Source of the DNA: Oceanisphaera sp. IT1-181
Lineage (GTDB): Bacteria; Pseudomonadota; Gammaproteobacteria; Enterobacterales; Aeromonadaceae
Length of the DNA: 64,000 bases
NCBI RefSeq assembly: GCF_033807535.1
Contig: NZ_CP136856.1
Coordinates: 1,607,001 to 1,671,000 of the forward strand
Reading direction: 5' to 3'
Of this stretch, positions 53,852 to 62,530 are shown in pieces (the first letter of the stretch is position 1; each line of letters begins with the position of its first letter). The notes under the pieces were generated by a model, which saw only the letters and a list, made by a program, of their open reading frames with translations, was not told the DNA's origin and ran no database searches. Position numbers and translations under genes: made by a program.

Positions 53852-55078
53852 ATGTTAAATGGCTTATGGCTGAGTTTTTTCCTGGTGTCCTGTGTGGCAG
53901 GCATAGTGCGTTGGTGGGGCGGGGACCCTGATGTGTGGGCCGCCATGGTAGAAAGCCTGTTTACCATGGCCAAGCTGTCCGTAGACATTATGCTTTTGCT
54001 GTTTGGCACGCTCACGCTTTGGCTGGGCTTTTTAAAAATTGCCGAACAGGCTGGCTTAGTCGATACCTTAGCCAGGTTACTGGGTCCTTTGTTTGCCAAG
54101 TTAATGCCAGAGGTGCCCCGTGGCCACCCAGCTTTGGGCTTGATTACCCTCAACTTTGCCGCCAACGGCTTGGGGCTAGATAATGCGGCCACGCCCATTG
54201 GTCTAAAAGCCATGCGCTCGCTACAAGAGCTTAACCCGTCCGACAGCAGTGCCAGTAACGCGCAGATCTTGTTTTTGGTGCTTAACGCCTCTTCACTCAC
54301 CTTATTGCCAGTCAGCATCTTTATGTATCGCGCCCAACAGGGCGCAGCCGATCCCACCTTAGTCTTTTTGCCCATTCTATTGGCCACCAGCGCTTCCAGT
54401 TTAGTGGGGTTATTAACTGTGGCCTTTATGCAGCGTCTGCGCATTTGGCACCCGGTGGTGCTGGCCTATTTAGTGCCCTGTGCCTTATTACTCGGGCTGT
54501 TTATGGCCTTTCTCGCCACCTTAAGCGCCACCGCCTTGGCGGGCTTTTCGTCATTACTGGGTAACCTCACGCTGTTTGGCATCATTATTAGCTTTATGCT
54601 GCTCGGCATGGCGCGCAAAGTGCCGGTTTATGAAACCTTTGTCGAAGGGGCGAAAGAGGGTTTTCAGGTCGCCAAAGATTTGCTGCCGTATTTAATTGCC
54701 ATGCTGTGTGCGGTGGGGGTATTGCGCGCCTCGGGCGCGTTGGAGTTTGGCTTAACGGGCATTCGCTGGCTGGTGGAATGGCTGCAATGGGACACCCGTT
54801 TTGTGGATGCGCTGCCCACGGCACTCGTAAAACCCTTTTCGGGCAGTGCGGCCCGGGCCATGTTAATTGAAACCATGCAAAGCCAAGGGGTAGACAGCTT
54901 TGCTGCCTTGGTAGCTGCCACCATTCAAGGCAGTACCGAAACCACCTTTTATGTATTGGCGGTGTATTTTGGTGCGGTAGGGATTAAACGCGCCCGCCAC
55001 GCCGTGGGCTGTGCCTTGCTCGCAGAATTAGCAGGGGTGCTAGCCGCCATCGCCGTTTGCTACTGGTTTTTTGGCTAG
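53852..55078 (+). CDS. nucleoside-recognition domain membrane protein (SpmA/SpmB-type fusion)
   Basis: 408-aa inner-membrane protein with about ten helices. It holds two Gate/nucleoside-recognition domains, the first with GLITLNFAANGLGLDNAATPIGLKAM and the second with the gate-like KPFSGSAARAMLIE and GSTETTFYVLAVYFGAVG. It looks like a fusion of the Bacillus SpmA and SpmB halves, common in non-sporulating bacteria. Its substrate is unknown. It starts 63 bp after the amidase, so the two may share a transcript. Confidence 0.87.
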   Translation: MLNGLWLSFFLVSCVAGIVRWWGGDPDVWAAMVESLFTMAKLSVDIMLLLFGTLTLWLGFLKIAEQAGLVDTLARLLGPLFAKLMPEVPRGHPALGLITLNFAANGLGLDNAATPIGLKAMRSLQELNPSDSSASNAQILFLVLNASSLTLLPVSIFMYRAQQGAADPTLVFLPILLATSASSLVGLLTVAFMQRLRIWHPVVLAYLVPCALLLGLFMAFLATLSATALAGFSSLLGNLTLFGIIISFMLLGMARKVPVYETFVEGAKEGFQVAKDLLPYLIAMLCAVGVLRASGALEFGLTGIRWLVEWLQWDTRFVDALPTALVKPFSGSAARAMLIETMQSQGVDSFAALVAATIQGSTETTFYVLAVYFGAVGIKRARHAVGCALLAELAGVLAAIAVCYWFFG

Positions 55079-55445
55079 GGCAATACGCAGCATTTGTGTT
55101 AGGCAGAGCATTTAACTAAGTGTTCTGCCTAACCACACTAAGTTATGCCAACATACTTGTTTTTGACATTAAACAGGTTAACGTCTGTAAACATGTCGCT
55201 ATATTCAGCTTTAGCATAAATAAGATGAATTTAGCGTTTCTGGTAAGTTCAAAACTAAGCGATGGGAGGGTGGAGGTTAAGTTGGACCTATCATGCAACC
55301 GGAATCTGATGAATGCATATGCCATGTTAGCTTCGATATCCCGTTCTTGTTTGGCAACAGAAGAAACGAGAGCTTAACAGTCATGGTACAGAGTTAGGTG
55401 ATCAAAGAACCGGCACACTAAAAAACATTATGGCAAGGAGCATAC
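55079..55445. other. intergenic region with hairpin
   Basis: 367 bp. Starts with a 10-bp stem hairpin GTTAGGCAGA / TCTGCCTAAC (55098-55133), a likely end of the preceding transcript though without T run. An 85-codon open frame at 55120-55377 lacks a ribosome site and family resemblance, and I do not call it. GCAAGGAG before 55446 is the ribosome site of the next gene. Confidence 0.45.
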
Positions 55446-55727
55446 ATGATGGATAAAAAACAAGAGTACTTAGAGTATCTACAGGCCTCGTTTAGGGATT
55501 ACTTTGCCGACTTTGAGCAGTCAGCGATAGAGCGGGCGAAGGCGAAAAGCTTTATCAATGGCTTAATGGTGGCGGGCAAGATTTTTGGCGTGACCTCTGA
55601 AGAATTACAGCAAGCGTTATCGCGCGAGCAAAGCCATCGAGTAAGTGATTCCACCAAAAAGGCCCTTGAAGGACAAGACTTGATAGAAATACCCGCCTAC
55701 ATTCGGTTTCCTAAACAGCCCAGCTAA
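55446..55727 (+). CDS. small helical protein of unknown function
   Basis: 93 aa, mostly helical and charged (QEYLEYLQASFRDYFADFEQSAIERAKAKSFINGLMVAGKIFGVTSEELQQALSRE), with no membrane segment. The arrangement KAKSFINGLMVAG..FGVTSEELQQAL could be a helix-turn-helix-like pair, but I do not recognise the family. GCAAGGAG lies well placed before ATG 55446. It precedes the ADP-ribosylglycohydrolase by 60 bp in the same direction and may be cotranscribed. Confidence 0.65.
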   Translation: MMDKKQEYLEYLQASFRDYFADFEQSAIERAKAKSFINGLMVAGKIFGVTSEELQQALSREQSHRVSDSTKKALEGQDLIEIPAYIRFPKQPS

Positions 55728-55787
55728 ACGTCAGCTAGCGCAGAGCGCGGTTGGCGTTTGTTTACTTGAACCTTCAAGGGATGTGAG

Positions 55788-56711
55788 ATGGACACGCAAG
55801 ACAGATTTTTGGGATGCTTATTAGGGTTGGCTTGTGGTGATGCGGTGGGCACCACAGTGGAATTTAAACCGCGTGGCACCTTTATGCCATTAACCGATAT
55901 GGTCGGTGGCGGGCCTTTTAATCTTGAAGCTGGCCAATGGACCGACGACACTTCTATGGCGCTGTGTTTGGCCAGCAGTCTGCTTGAAAATGGCGGTTTT
56001 GATGCCCGAGATCAAATGGCGCGTTATTGTCGGTGGCGCAGTCAAGGTTATTGGAGCAGTAATGGCCGCTGTTTTGATATTGGCAATACCGTTAGCCAGG
56101 CATTGCGCCGCTTTGAGCTCACTGATGAGCCCATATCCGGCTCAACCGCCGCCAACAGCGCAGGCAATGGCAGCATAATGCGCTTGGCACCTATTCCCAT
56201 GTTTTATTTCGCAGACGATTTGGCCACCGTTGAGCAAAAAGCTGCGGCGAGTTCGGTAACCACGCACGGTGCGGTTGAGTGTGTGGATGCTTGTCGTTTA
56301 TTGGTCCGCATTCTGGTGCGCGCGTTGTCCGGACAATCAAAAGAGGCGGTCTTATTTGGCGACAGCGACTCTTTTGCAGGTTCAGAAAAAATAGTGGCGA
56401 TTGCCAGAGGCAAGTACCAACATAAACTGGAATCAGATATCAGAGGTATCGGCTATGTGGTGGTGAGTCTGGAAGCTGCCTTGTGGTGTTTTTATCAAAC
56501 AGATACCTTTGAACACGCCATTTTACTGGCCGCCAATCTGGGGGATGACGCCGATACCACTGCGGCCATTTGTGGCCAGGTGGCCGGCGCCTTCTATGGC
56601 GAGTCCGGCATTCCTGCGACTTGGCTAGCGCGCCTGACCCTGCGTAAAGAGATTAGCCAGTTGGCTGAACGCCTTTATCAACGTGCCATGCAAACGGGTG
56701 AACATGAATAA
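55788..56711 (+). CDS. ADP-ribosylglycohydrolase family protein (DraG-like)
   Basis: 307-aa enzyme predicted to remove ADP-ribose from proteins or nucleic acids. The family pattern is complete: RFLGCLLGLACGDAVGTTVEF, the first metal motif WTDDTSM, NGSIMRLAPIP, the His in THGAVECVDAC, and the second metal motif GDDADTTAA with a following GAFYGESGIPATWL. It overlaps the next small gene by 8 bp. No ADP-ribosyltransferase is seen in the window. Confidence 0.92.
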   Translation: MDTQDRFLGCLLGLACGDAVGTTVEFKPRGTFMPLTDMVGGGPFNLEAGQWTDDTSMALCLASSLLENGGFDARDQMARYCRWRSQGYWSSNGRCFDIGNTVSQALRRFELTDEPISGSTAANSAGNGSIMRLAPIPMFYFADDLATVEQKAAASSVTTHGAVECVDACRLLVRILVRALSGQSKEAVLFGDSDSFAGSEKIVAIARGKYQHKLESDIRGIGYVVVSLEAALWCFYQTDTFEHAILLAANLGDDADTTAAICGQVAGAFYGESGIPATWLARLTLRKEISQLAERLYQRAMQTGEHE

Positions 56712-57021
56712 AATAGCAGGCTGGCTTATCCAATACTGTTTTAGTCAAGATAAAAGTGGGGATTATTTGGACTTCTATTGTGCTCATCGCATGACAGATG
56801 ACGATCATATTCGCCTGTATGCCGATGGCACCAAGGTCGAGTTACCGGCATTGGCAAAGTTGAGGTTTTCAGCCACCGATCCAGACGAAGATATACGCCT
56901 AGAAGAAGCGTTCTTTGAAGTGAACCGAAAAGTATCCGAAGAGCTTATGGCGAAAGGCTTCAACCTATTTACGATTAATATGGCACTAAGTACCGGGATT
57001 GATAAGCCAGAGCAGCAATAA
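56704..57021 (+). CDS. small protein coupled to the ADP-ribosylglycohydrolase
   Basis: 105 aa, acidic, with no signal peptide. It begins MNKIAGWLIQYCFSQDKSGDYLDFYCAHRMTDDDH and looks like a single alpha/beta domain; the family is unknown to me. The ATG lies inside the end of the preceding gene (ATGAATAA), so translation is coupled and the two products may act together. Confidence 0.7.
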   Translation: MNKIAGWLIQYCFSQDKSGDYLDFYCAHRMTDDDHIRLYADGTKVELPALAKLRFSATDPDEDIRLEEAFFEVNRKVSEELMAKGFNLFTINMALSTGIDKPEQQ

Positions 57022-57116
57022 AAGTAGGGGTACTTTGCTGGCAGTTTGGTACCACATTCTGACGTTTTCTTGCAGCGAGCTACGTGGAGTAAGAGTTAGC
57101 CTCAGCGGAAAAATCC

Positions 57117-57142
57117 AATAAAAAGGCCCCCGAAGGGACCTT
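57117..57142 (-). terminator. intrinsic terminator of the unknown minus-strand operon
   Basis: The stem AAGGTCCC / GGGGGCCTT (one bulge), loop TTC, runs into TTTTTA on the minus strand just after the stop at 57153. Confidence 0.7.
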
Positions 57143-57152
57143 AGATAAGGAG

Positions 57153-58115
57153 TTATTTACAACCGCATTGCCTGATGGCCTCTTTGAGATTCTCAATGAT
57201 CTCTGAGAGCGGGGTACGGATACTGATGGTTTCTCCGGGGATCTTCATCGTCGCCTGATTACCATCGTAATGAGCGACGGTGGCGATCAGATTATCGTTA
57301 TAGGTTACCAAACAGGATGTTTTACTGACGTCATCCTCCTCGACCTTAACGCCGTCCATTGCATAGAAGGCCATAATCAACCTTTCTTCCAAAGAGGAGA
57401 AATCAGAGGGCGGGGTAGAAGATTCGACTCCCTTGATTTTTTCCTTCAGCAGCGCGACTGCGGCTTCAATGGTATCGGTACGCTCGTCTCCCTCGGCCAG
57501 CTGCACCGGCACCATGCCGTTGGCTGCGCGCTCACCCACGACACCCAACTGGAGGCCTTTGTAAAGCACGGTGCAGGACTTGCGCACCGAATCACTGTCG
57601 TAGACTACAACCCCATCGATACCTGCTAGCGAACGGTCTAGAATTTTGGCCACCTCAGTCCTGTCGGTATCCGGCATCTCTTCCGGCAGCACCGAATCTA
57701 TTTTGGCGACGGCATAGCCCAGCACCGCCTCAATGGTGACCTGCTCCATTTCATCTTCGTACTCCAACTCTCGCTTACCGAAAAGCGCCAACTCCTTCAG
57801 GTGGCGCAAGGCTTCTTCCGAGAGAAGATGTAGCGAGTCAACCACGTAAGCGAACAAGGGACGGCGTACCCCCATGCTCTGCTTACCCAATTCGTAGTAG
57901 ACCATGGTGGCAGCGGGTTCGGTGTGCAGTGATTCCAGCATACCCAGCACGGTCATCTTGATGATGGCCCTAGGGGGCGGAGGAGTCCGGTTAGCCGCAC
58001 CGCTCGTGCTCAGGAACACAGCGTAGAGTGCCGCTTCGGTATAACGGATGTCGGTAGGGGGTGTGGCTAGAGAATCTTCCACCGATTTGCTGATTTTGGG
58101 GGTATCGTTAGACAT
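57153..58115 (-). CDS. unknown protein with duplicated C-terminal domain
   Basis: 320 aa from ATG 58115, which has GGACGGAG six bases upstream. The frame stays open further up to a TTG at 58298 and could add 61 protein-like residues (VILVEDFDYTSNLNVEGLDE..). The middle part is helical (MTVLGMLESLHTEPAATMVYYELGKQ). The last 150 residues are two copies of one domain: IDGVVVYDSDSVRKSCTVLYKG and MDGVKVEEDDVSKTSCLVTYND, each ending in a helix with LKEkI or LKEAI. I do not recognise the family. Confidence 0.68.
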   Translation of the reverse strand: MSNDTPKISKSVEDSLATPPTDIRYTEAALYAVFLSTSGAANRTPPPPRAIIKMTVLGMLESLHTEPAATMVYYELGKQSMGVRRPLFAYVVDSLHLLSEEALRHLKELALFGKRELEYEDEMEQVTIEAVLGYAVAKIDSVLPEEMPDTDRTEVAKILDRSLAGIDGVVVYDSDSVRKSCTVLYKGLQLGVVGERAANGMVPVQLAEGDERTDTIEAAVALLKEKIKGVESSTPPSDFSSLEERLIMAFYAMDGVKVEEDDVSKTSCLVTYNDNLIATVAHYDGNQATMKIPGETISIRTPLSEIIENLKEAIRQCGCK

Positions 58116-58351
58116 TTTCACTCCGTCCTTTTCAAGCTGCTGGTTAATTTCAAACGCGGTATTGTCGATCGGCTCACCGTCGACAGTGGGCGTGGTGAGA
58201 ATATCTATCTCATCCAGACCTTCGACGTTAAGATTGGAAGTATAATCGAAGTCTTCTACTAGGATTACTTTACACCGCACACCACGCTTGGCAAGCAAAC
58301 CGACCGATAAGTCGCGCGATTGCTTAAGTTTCAGTCGTAAAGAGCAGGGCG

Positions 58352-58738
58352 CTATACACCACCTTCAGCTTCTTCCTCATCGGGCGCTTCAACGATTGAG
58401 GTGTCCCAGTTATTGGTATTTTTAAACAGCACAAAGGTCTGTTCATATTTGGTGAGTCGTTTTAACTCTTGGGTATCCTCTTCGGCTTTAGCCATTTCTT
58501 TGGCGCCATTTAAGGCTACGGTTAACATCTCCACTACCAACGGCTTTTCTTGCTTGTTGGTACCTTCTAGACCCAGCTGCAAGGTGCCATCTTCTAAGCT
58601 GAGGTTGCGCTTGATGTCTGCCACCACATCTTGGCGGCTCTGAGGCATTTCTTCTAACAGCAGCTCTATGTCTTCAAACACTTGATTGAAGGCCTCTCTA
58701 AAGAAACCTTTCAGCTCTATAATCGTCCGATAATGCAT
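58352..58738 (-). CDS. unknown acidic protein, first gene of the operon
   Basis: 128 aa from ATG 58738, with AAGGTG upstream; a longer frame to 58798 is less likely. The protein is acidic and helical (FREAFNQVFEDIELLLEEMPQSRQ) with an EEEAEGG tail. The C-terminal part (FVLFKNTNNWDTSIVEAPDEEEAEG) is proteobacterial in style but of no family I know. It precedes the duplicated-domain protein, 237 bp away or closer if the longer start of that gene is used. Confidence 0.62.
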   Translation of the reverse strand: MHYRTIIELKGFFREAFNQVFEDIELLLEEMPQSRQDVVADIKRNLSLEDGTLQLGLEGTNKQEKPLVVEMLTVALNGAKEMAKAEEDTQELKRLTKYEQTFVLFKNTNNWDTSIVEAPDEEEAEGGV

Positions 58739-58899
58739 GATTAACACCTTGTTTAAAAATAAGTTTTCTAAAAAACTTGAGACATATTTTATGCCCATAA
58801 GTGTGAGCCTGCCACTGCATTATCACAAGTGTATTTGTAGTGAGTTTAAGCTTTATGCCGTTAGAAGAGTGAAAGTTTGATCAGGAGGAGGTAATCCCT

Positions 58900-59346
58900 A
58901 TGGCATTCAATTATGACTTGGATTATGTACACCTAGATTTGCGTAAACATCCTGAATTGTACCGAGTTGGCCGCGGTGAGCAGGGCGTATTGCTGGTGGA
59001 GCCTTATAAGAGCGAAATTCTGCCGCACTGGCGGTTTAAGACACCGTTAATTGCCAAAGAGTCTGCTGAAAAAATCTACGCCTTGTTTGAAGAATATCGT
59101 CGCCAAGATGACTTTGTGGGCATGGACATGGCCCGCAAGTATATTCAGATGGGCTACACGCGAGCACGCCGCTACGCAAATTACCCAGGTGGGCGTAAAT
59201 ACAATGAGGATGGCAGCATAAAGGATCGGCAGATAGATGCTGAAAAAGCCGAGTCTGCGCGTGTTTTCAAGGATTATTGGGACAAGATCCGCGAAGATAA
59301 AGACTATCTACAACGTAAAAAAGCTCATCAAAAGCAGTTTGGATAA
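58900..59346 (+). CDS. DUF4385 family protein
   Basis: 148 aa, basic and aromatic, without signal peptide. The start FNYDLDYVHLDLRKHPELYRVGRGEQGVLLVEPYKSEILPHWRFKTP and the middle GMDMARKYIQMGYTRARRYANYPGG match DUF4385, found in bacteria and phages; function unknown. AGGAGGAG is strongly placed before the ATG. It is divergent from the unknown two-gene operon. Confidence 0.85.
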   Translation: MAFNYDLDYVHLDLRKHPELYRVGRGEQGVLLVEPYKSEILPHWRFKTPLIAKESAEKIYALFEEYRRQDDFVGMDMARKYIQMGYTRARRYANYPGGRKYNEDGSIKDRQIDAEKAESARVFKDYWDKIREDKDYLQRKKAHQKQFG

Positions 59347-59488
59347 GCCTCTAAAGCTTGATTGTCAGCGCGCGGCAAGCACAAAAGAGCAGGGGGTTTG
59401 GCTGTTTGTTTTGTGATCAACGTAGTTCAGGCCAGTCTGTCTAGGCGATAGCGTCAGTCTCGGTGTTATGGTAAATACAAGCGAAAAA

Positions 59489-59544
59489 CCGGAAGCCGTG
59501 CTAACGCAGAAGTCCTCATTACCAAAGATACGGGCGGCTACAAA
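59489..59544. repeat. degenerate dispersed repeat, type B
   Basis: GGAAGCCGTGCTAACGCAGA ... GGCGGCTACAAAA keeps the ends of type B units but has lost the hairpin symmetry. It lies in the 388-bp gap before the cold shock gene. That gap holds no gene and otherwise contains the cold shock 5' untranslated region. Confidence 0.4.
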
Positions 59545-59734
59545 AATATTGACGATTTATTTTGACACCATTCATTTTCTTCCGTACTGTGCACCACACA
59601 AGCAAGATGTTTCAAGTCAGCGCGGCCTTTGTATATTGTTAGTTCCTCACGGTTCCACAGTCACCAAACTTCCCTTATTTGATATTTATTGCACTTCCGA
59701 GCGCATGCTCACCCCTGAATAAAGGTAAGAAAAA

Positions 59735-59938
59735 ATGGCTAACGGCACAGTAAAATGGTTCAACGAAGCGAAAGGTTTTGGTTTTATTACTCCTGAAGAT
59801 GGCGGCAAAGATCTGTTCGCTCATTTCTCAGAAATAGTAAGCAGCGGCTTTAAAACACTGGCAGAAGGCCAGGCAGTATCCTACACCGCCACTGAAGGCG
59901 CGAAGGGTCCTCAAGCTTCACAGATTCAGGCTATCTAA
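59735..59938 (+). CDS. CspA-family cold shock protein
   Basis: 67-aa single-stranded nucleic-acid-binding protein of the CspA fold. RNP1-like KGFGFI and RNP2-like DLFAHF are present, with TVKWFNEAKGFGFITPEDGG at the start. Many relatives are induced by cold or stationary phase through a long 5' untranslated leader, and a gene-free stretch of suitable size lies upstream. AAGGTAAG precedes the ATG. Terminator directly after. Confidence 0.95.
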   Translation: MANGTVKWFNEAKGFGFITPEDGGKDLFAHFSEIVSSGFKTLAEGQAVSYTATEGAKGPQASQIQAI

Positions 59939-59962
59939 TTACCATCAGGTAATTAACAGTCT

Positions 59963-59990
59963 AAAAAACCCGCTTCGGCGGGTTTTTTTA
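59963..59990 (+). terminator. intrinsic terminator after the cold shock gene
   Basis: AAAAAACCCGC / GCGGGTTTTTTT with loop TTCG, 25 bp after the stop. Confidence 0.92.
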
Positions 59991-60119
59991 TGCCTGAATT
60001 TCACTGTAGGTCGAATATTCTTACCTAAAATAAGCAGACTCTGCAGAAGATGCGATGCCATCAGTAAATAGTACAAAGCGAGATCCTGTCTTCATCGTAT
60101 TGCCTGTCTGATCAAACCA

Positions 60120-60209
60120 ATGGGGATGGAAGAGCGCATGGGCATGATGGAGCAGCGCATGAACATGATGCAAATGATGATGGAGCATAATGTTGAGGAG
60201 CAGAAATAA
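60120..60209 (+). pseudogene. methionine-rich peptide, probable gene fragment
   Basis: 29 codons with 11 methionines (MEERMGMMEQRMNMMQMMMEH..), ending in TAA, with no ribosome site before the ATG. It looks like the C-terminus of a Met-rich, possibly metal-binding protein whose front is lost. Confidence 0.35.
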
Positions 60210-60320
60210 CTGTCCTCCCTTTGATCGTCTATCATCAGGCTGTACCTGCCTGTGTACAGGGATCACAGCTAGATACCGAGCTGTATCTAGCTCGACCATT
60301 TACAGAAATGGAGAAATGTT

Positions 60321-60539
60321 ATGTCTGAAACCATGCATGGTATGGAAATGTGGTCCATGGGACCATTAATGATGTTGGTGATGGCAGTCGTGGTGGTTGT
60401 GCCTTTTTGGTTTATCTTTTCTAAAGCAGGCCATTCGAAGTGGCTAAGCCTACTTATGGTGGTTCCACTCGTAAACTTAATTCTTTTGTATTTCCTTGCG
60501 TTTAGTAAGTGGCCGAACCTTGGGAATAGGAATATGTAA
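60321..60539 (+). CDS. small membrane protein of unknown function
   Basis: 72 aa with a Met/His-rich start (MSETMHGMEMWSMG) and two membrane helices (about 16-33 and 40-58). GGAGAA stands before the ATG at fair spacing. No family recognised. The Met-rich fragment just upstream suggests a copper or silver context, but no other metal gene is adjacent. Confidence 0.55.
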   Translation: MSETMHGMEMWSMGPLMMLVMAVVVVVPFWFIFSKAGHSKWLSLLMVVPLVNLILLYFLAFSKWPNLGNRNM

Positions 60540-61499
60540 GAACACCTTCCTTATTACATCGCTATGTTTTTCCGCCATAAAATTGATCATACACCGAGCC
60601 TGATAAGTCCAAGGGCAGGGGGGTTATAAACATTCGAGACATGGCCTTAGAATGGCGCTACAGGTCTTTCTCCAATAACAATAACTGCGCCCAGTGTCAC
60701 ATTTATGGTAAATAAGTTTAGTGAGATTTTCGTATTTTTAAAATCAAGAAGTTAGCTGAAATCCTCAGTAACAGCCAGCAAAGCTGGCCAGCCGAATAAA
60801 TTGGCTGCTACAAAGAACAAACCAAAACAACGCGCATCATGGCTGAAGTTCATACGTAATCAGGTGATAAGTAATGTATAGCTGAAATACCGGCTGTTCG
60901 GGCCGGATGATATTGTCAGCCGAAACAGACCGACCAGAGCAACAACCATGAACGACTAGGTTGGCAGCTAACGTCGGCTAAATCAGAGAATCGGTGTTGG
61001 AGCTAGGCACCTGAACCAGATCAAACCAGCCAAGTTCATCTGCACTTAATATCGGAGATAGGTTGTCAGTAACGTGGTGACCGCGTGTTTGCCGGGATAA
61101 CGCCATTGGCAACAACAGTGCAGCGCGTATTTCGGGACGATTCAGAAAACCGAAATGTTTGGAGGAAATTGTTAAAAACCGCTGTAAAGTTATTAGTTTT
61201 TTCATATAAGCACCTGAAAAGTAAGAGTTTCACCATGGTGGAAAAATCCCATTTGAAACTGGAACTCACAAGAGGTTAAAAGCCCCTTTTCCTTCTTATA
61301 CGCCACTTCGCATAATGTATATTATGTTAAATAGTCAGTATGTCACACTAGCTTCATGAGATACCAACTATCAGTAACTTAGGAATATCTCTTACCCACT
61401 TTCAGTTTGCAGTTTTGATAGTTAGATAACTTCATGAGATTTAGATACGGAGTCTAAAAAGGTCTATGCATAAACTGATGCTGCTTACTTAGTAAACTC
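60540..61499. other. decayed region without recognisable genes
   Basis: About 960 bp between the small membrane gene and the IS30 remnant. One inverted type A repeat lies at 60772-60814. A minus-strand frame of 75 codons (60978-61205) has a weak ribosome site and no family resemblance. I see nothing else. Confidence 0.4.
60772..60814. repeat. dispersed repeat, type A (inverted)
   Basis: CAGCCAGCAAAGCTGGCC followed by AGCCGAATAAATTGGCTGCTACAA; same blocks as at 38734-38772 and 42197-42241. Confidence 0.6.
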
Positions 61500-62046
61500 G
61501 TACTGCTGGTAATGTGGTGACGGAGGCTTTGAATAATATTGTCAGTGACTTTAATTGGCCTGTTGCTGTGAAAGGATAAACTTAGACCGTGTTGGCCAAG
61601 TACCGTATCTGTTCCCAGTCACCGAGCCGCTCACGACTATCAACTACGGGTGGTCGCTCATCAATTGAACATGCTTTAAGAATGGGAGACAGCTTACTGT
61701 GAACGCCTTTACGATAGCGTCGACGATCTTTATGTAAATAGCGGTACAGCTGACCTCTCAATGCTTTATCTCTGGCTACATAGCTATAATCCATTCATGC
61801 CTGACAGCGTGGCCGATGCGTGTAGTAACTCCATTCCCAGGACAGTAATTTATCAACCTGCACCATAATCCCTAGTGCAATTTTGAACTTGGCCGCACTG
61901 GCTTGTAGCCGTATCTTTTTCGAGTTCACAGCCAATGGTTGAGCGATGCACCCCTATCTTTTGGGCAATCTGAGAAAATGAAAAACCTTCTTCAATGAAA
62001 ACTGATGTTTGATATCGTTTCCCTTCGTCAACTGTTGATAACTCAT
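61500..62046 (-). pseudogene. IS30-family transposase remnant
   Basis: On the minus strand it starts at 62046 with MSYQQLTKG, then, after frame changes, reads QEGFSFSQIAQKIGVHRSTIG-like helix-turn-helix sequence. From 61794 to 61582 it reads RDKALRGQLYRYLHKDRRRYRKG..SIDERPPVVDSRERLGDWE, both IS30 hallmarks. A further frameshift gives DTVLGQHG, after which similarity fades. The DDE domain is missing. No terminal repeats could be found, so the element is dead. Confidence 0.75.
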
Positions 62047-62435
62047 GCTAATTAATAAGATCCGCTTCCATAAAGCCCAGCTGATGAGCTTAACGCTTGG
62101 ATTTGATAACTCGTTATTATTTTCGGTGTTCCACCATGTATCTGAGTAAACTTTAACTTAGCTAAGTTCTGGTATATGAAAAATTTATGAGCCGTTAGTT
62201 TTGTGCAGCGCTGTCATTAACTTCGCTGGCCCAGTATAAACTCTCTGCTTGCGCACATATGCGCCGATTACAAAAAATGTCTTTCTGATGCTTTTCAGTG
62301 TCTTGCTTTACCTTTTAACTATCTAGCCTCCCTAATTTATATACTGAGCAATCTATCTGACTTAGATCATTCTGAAATAGCTAAAGCCACAGATGATAAA
62401 TTAAAAATTAACCCCACTGATAGAAGATTATTAAG
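62047..62435. other. region upstream of the IS30 remnant
   Basis: A + strand frame ending at TAA 62436-62438 reads ..NYLASLIYILSNLSDLDHSEIAKATDDKLKINPTDRRLLS and is followed at once by a perfect hairpin. It may be the last 70 codons of a decayed gene running from about 62210. No start was found. Confidence 0.25.
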
Positions 62436-62467
62436 TTAATGCCGATAAATACAGTTATCGGCATTAA
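62436..62467 (+). terminator. 13-bp perfect hairpin with T-rich tail
   Basis: TTAATGCCGATAA / TTATCGGCATTAA with loop ATACAG, then CCATTTTTCTT. It terminates a + strand transcript from the remnant frame, and also lies near the 3' end of the opposing zinc-ribbon gene. Confidence 0.7.
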
Positions 62468-62530
62468 CCATTTTTCTTAATGTCTTGAAGGTATAAATCC
62501 CTCTATGTTTTCGCATACGTTACAAGTTAC

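Noticed and set aside
55120..55377. 85-codon frame before the 93-aa protein
   Set aside because: No ribosome site, starts inside a hairpin and has no protein-like pattern.
59468..59722. 84-codon frame before the cold shock gene
   Set aside because: It runs through a dispersed repeat and the probable cold shock leader; no ribosome site or homology.
60978..61205. Minus-strand 75-codon frame with weak ribosome site
   Set aside because: No recognisable family, poor start context and decayed surroundings; kept only as a note in the region entry.
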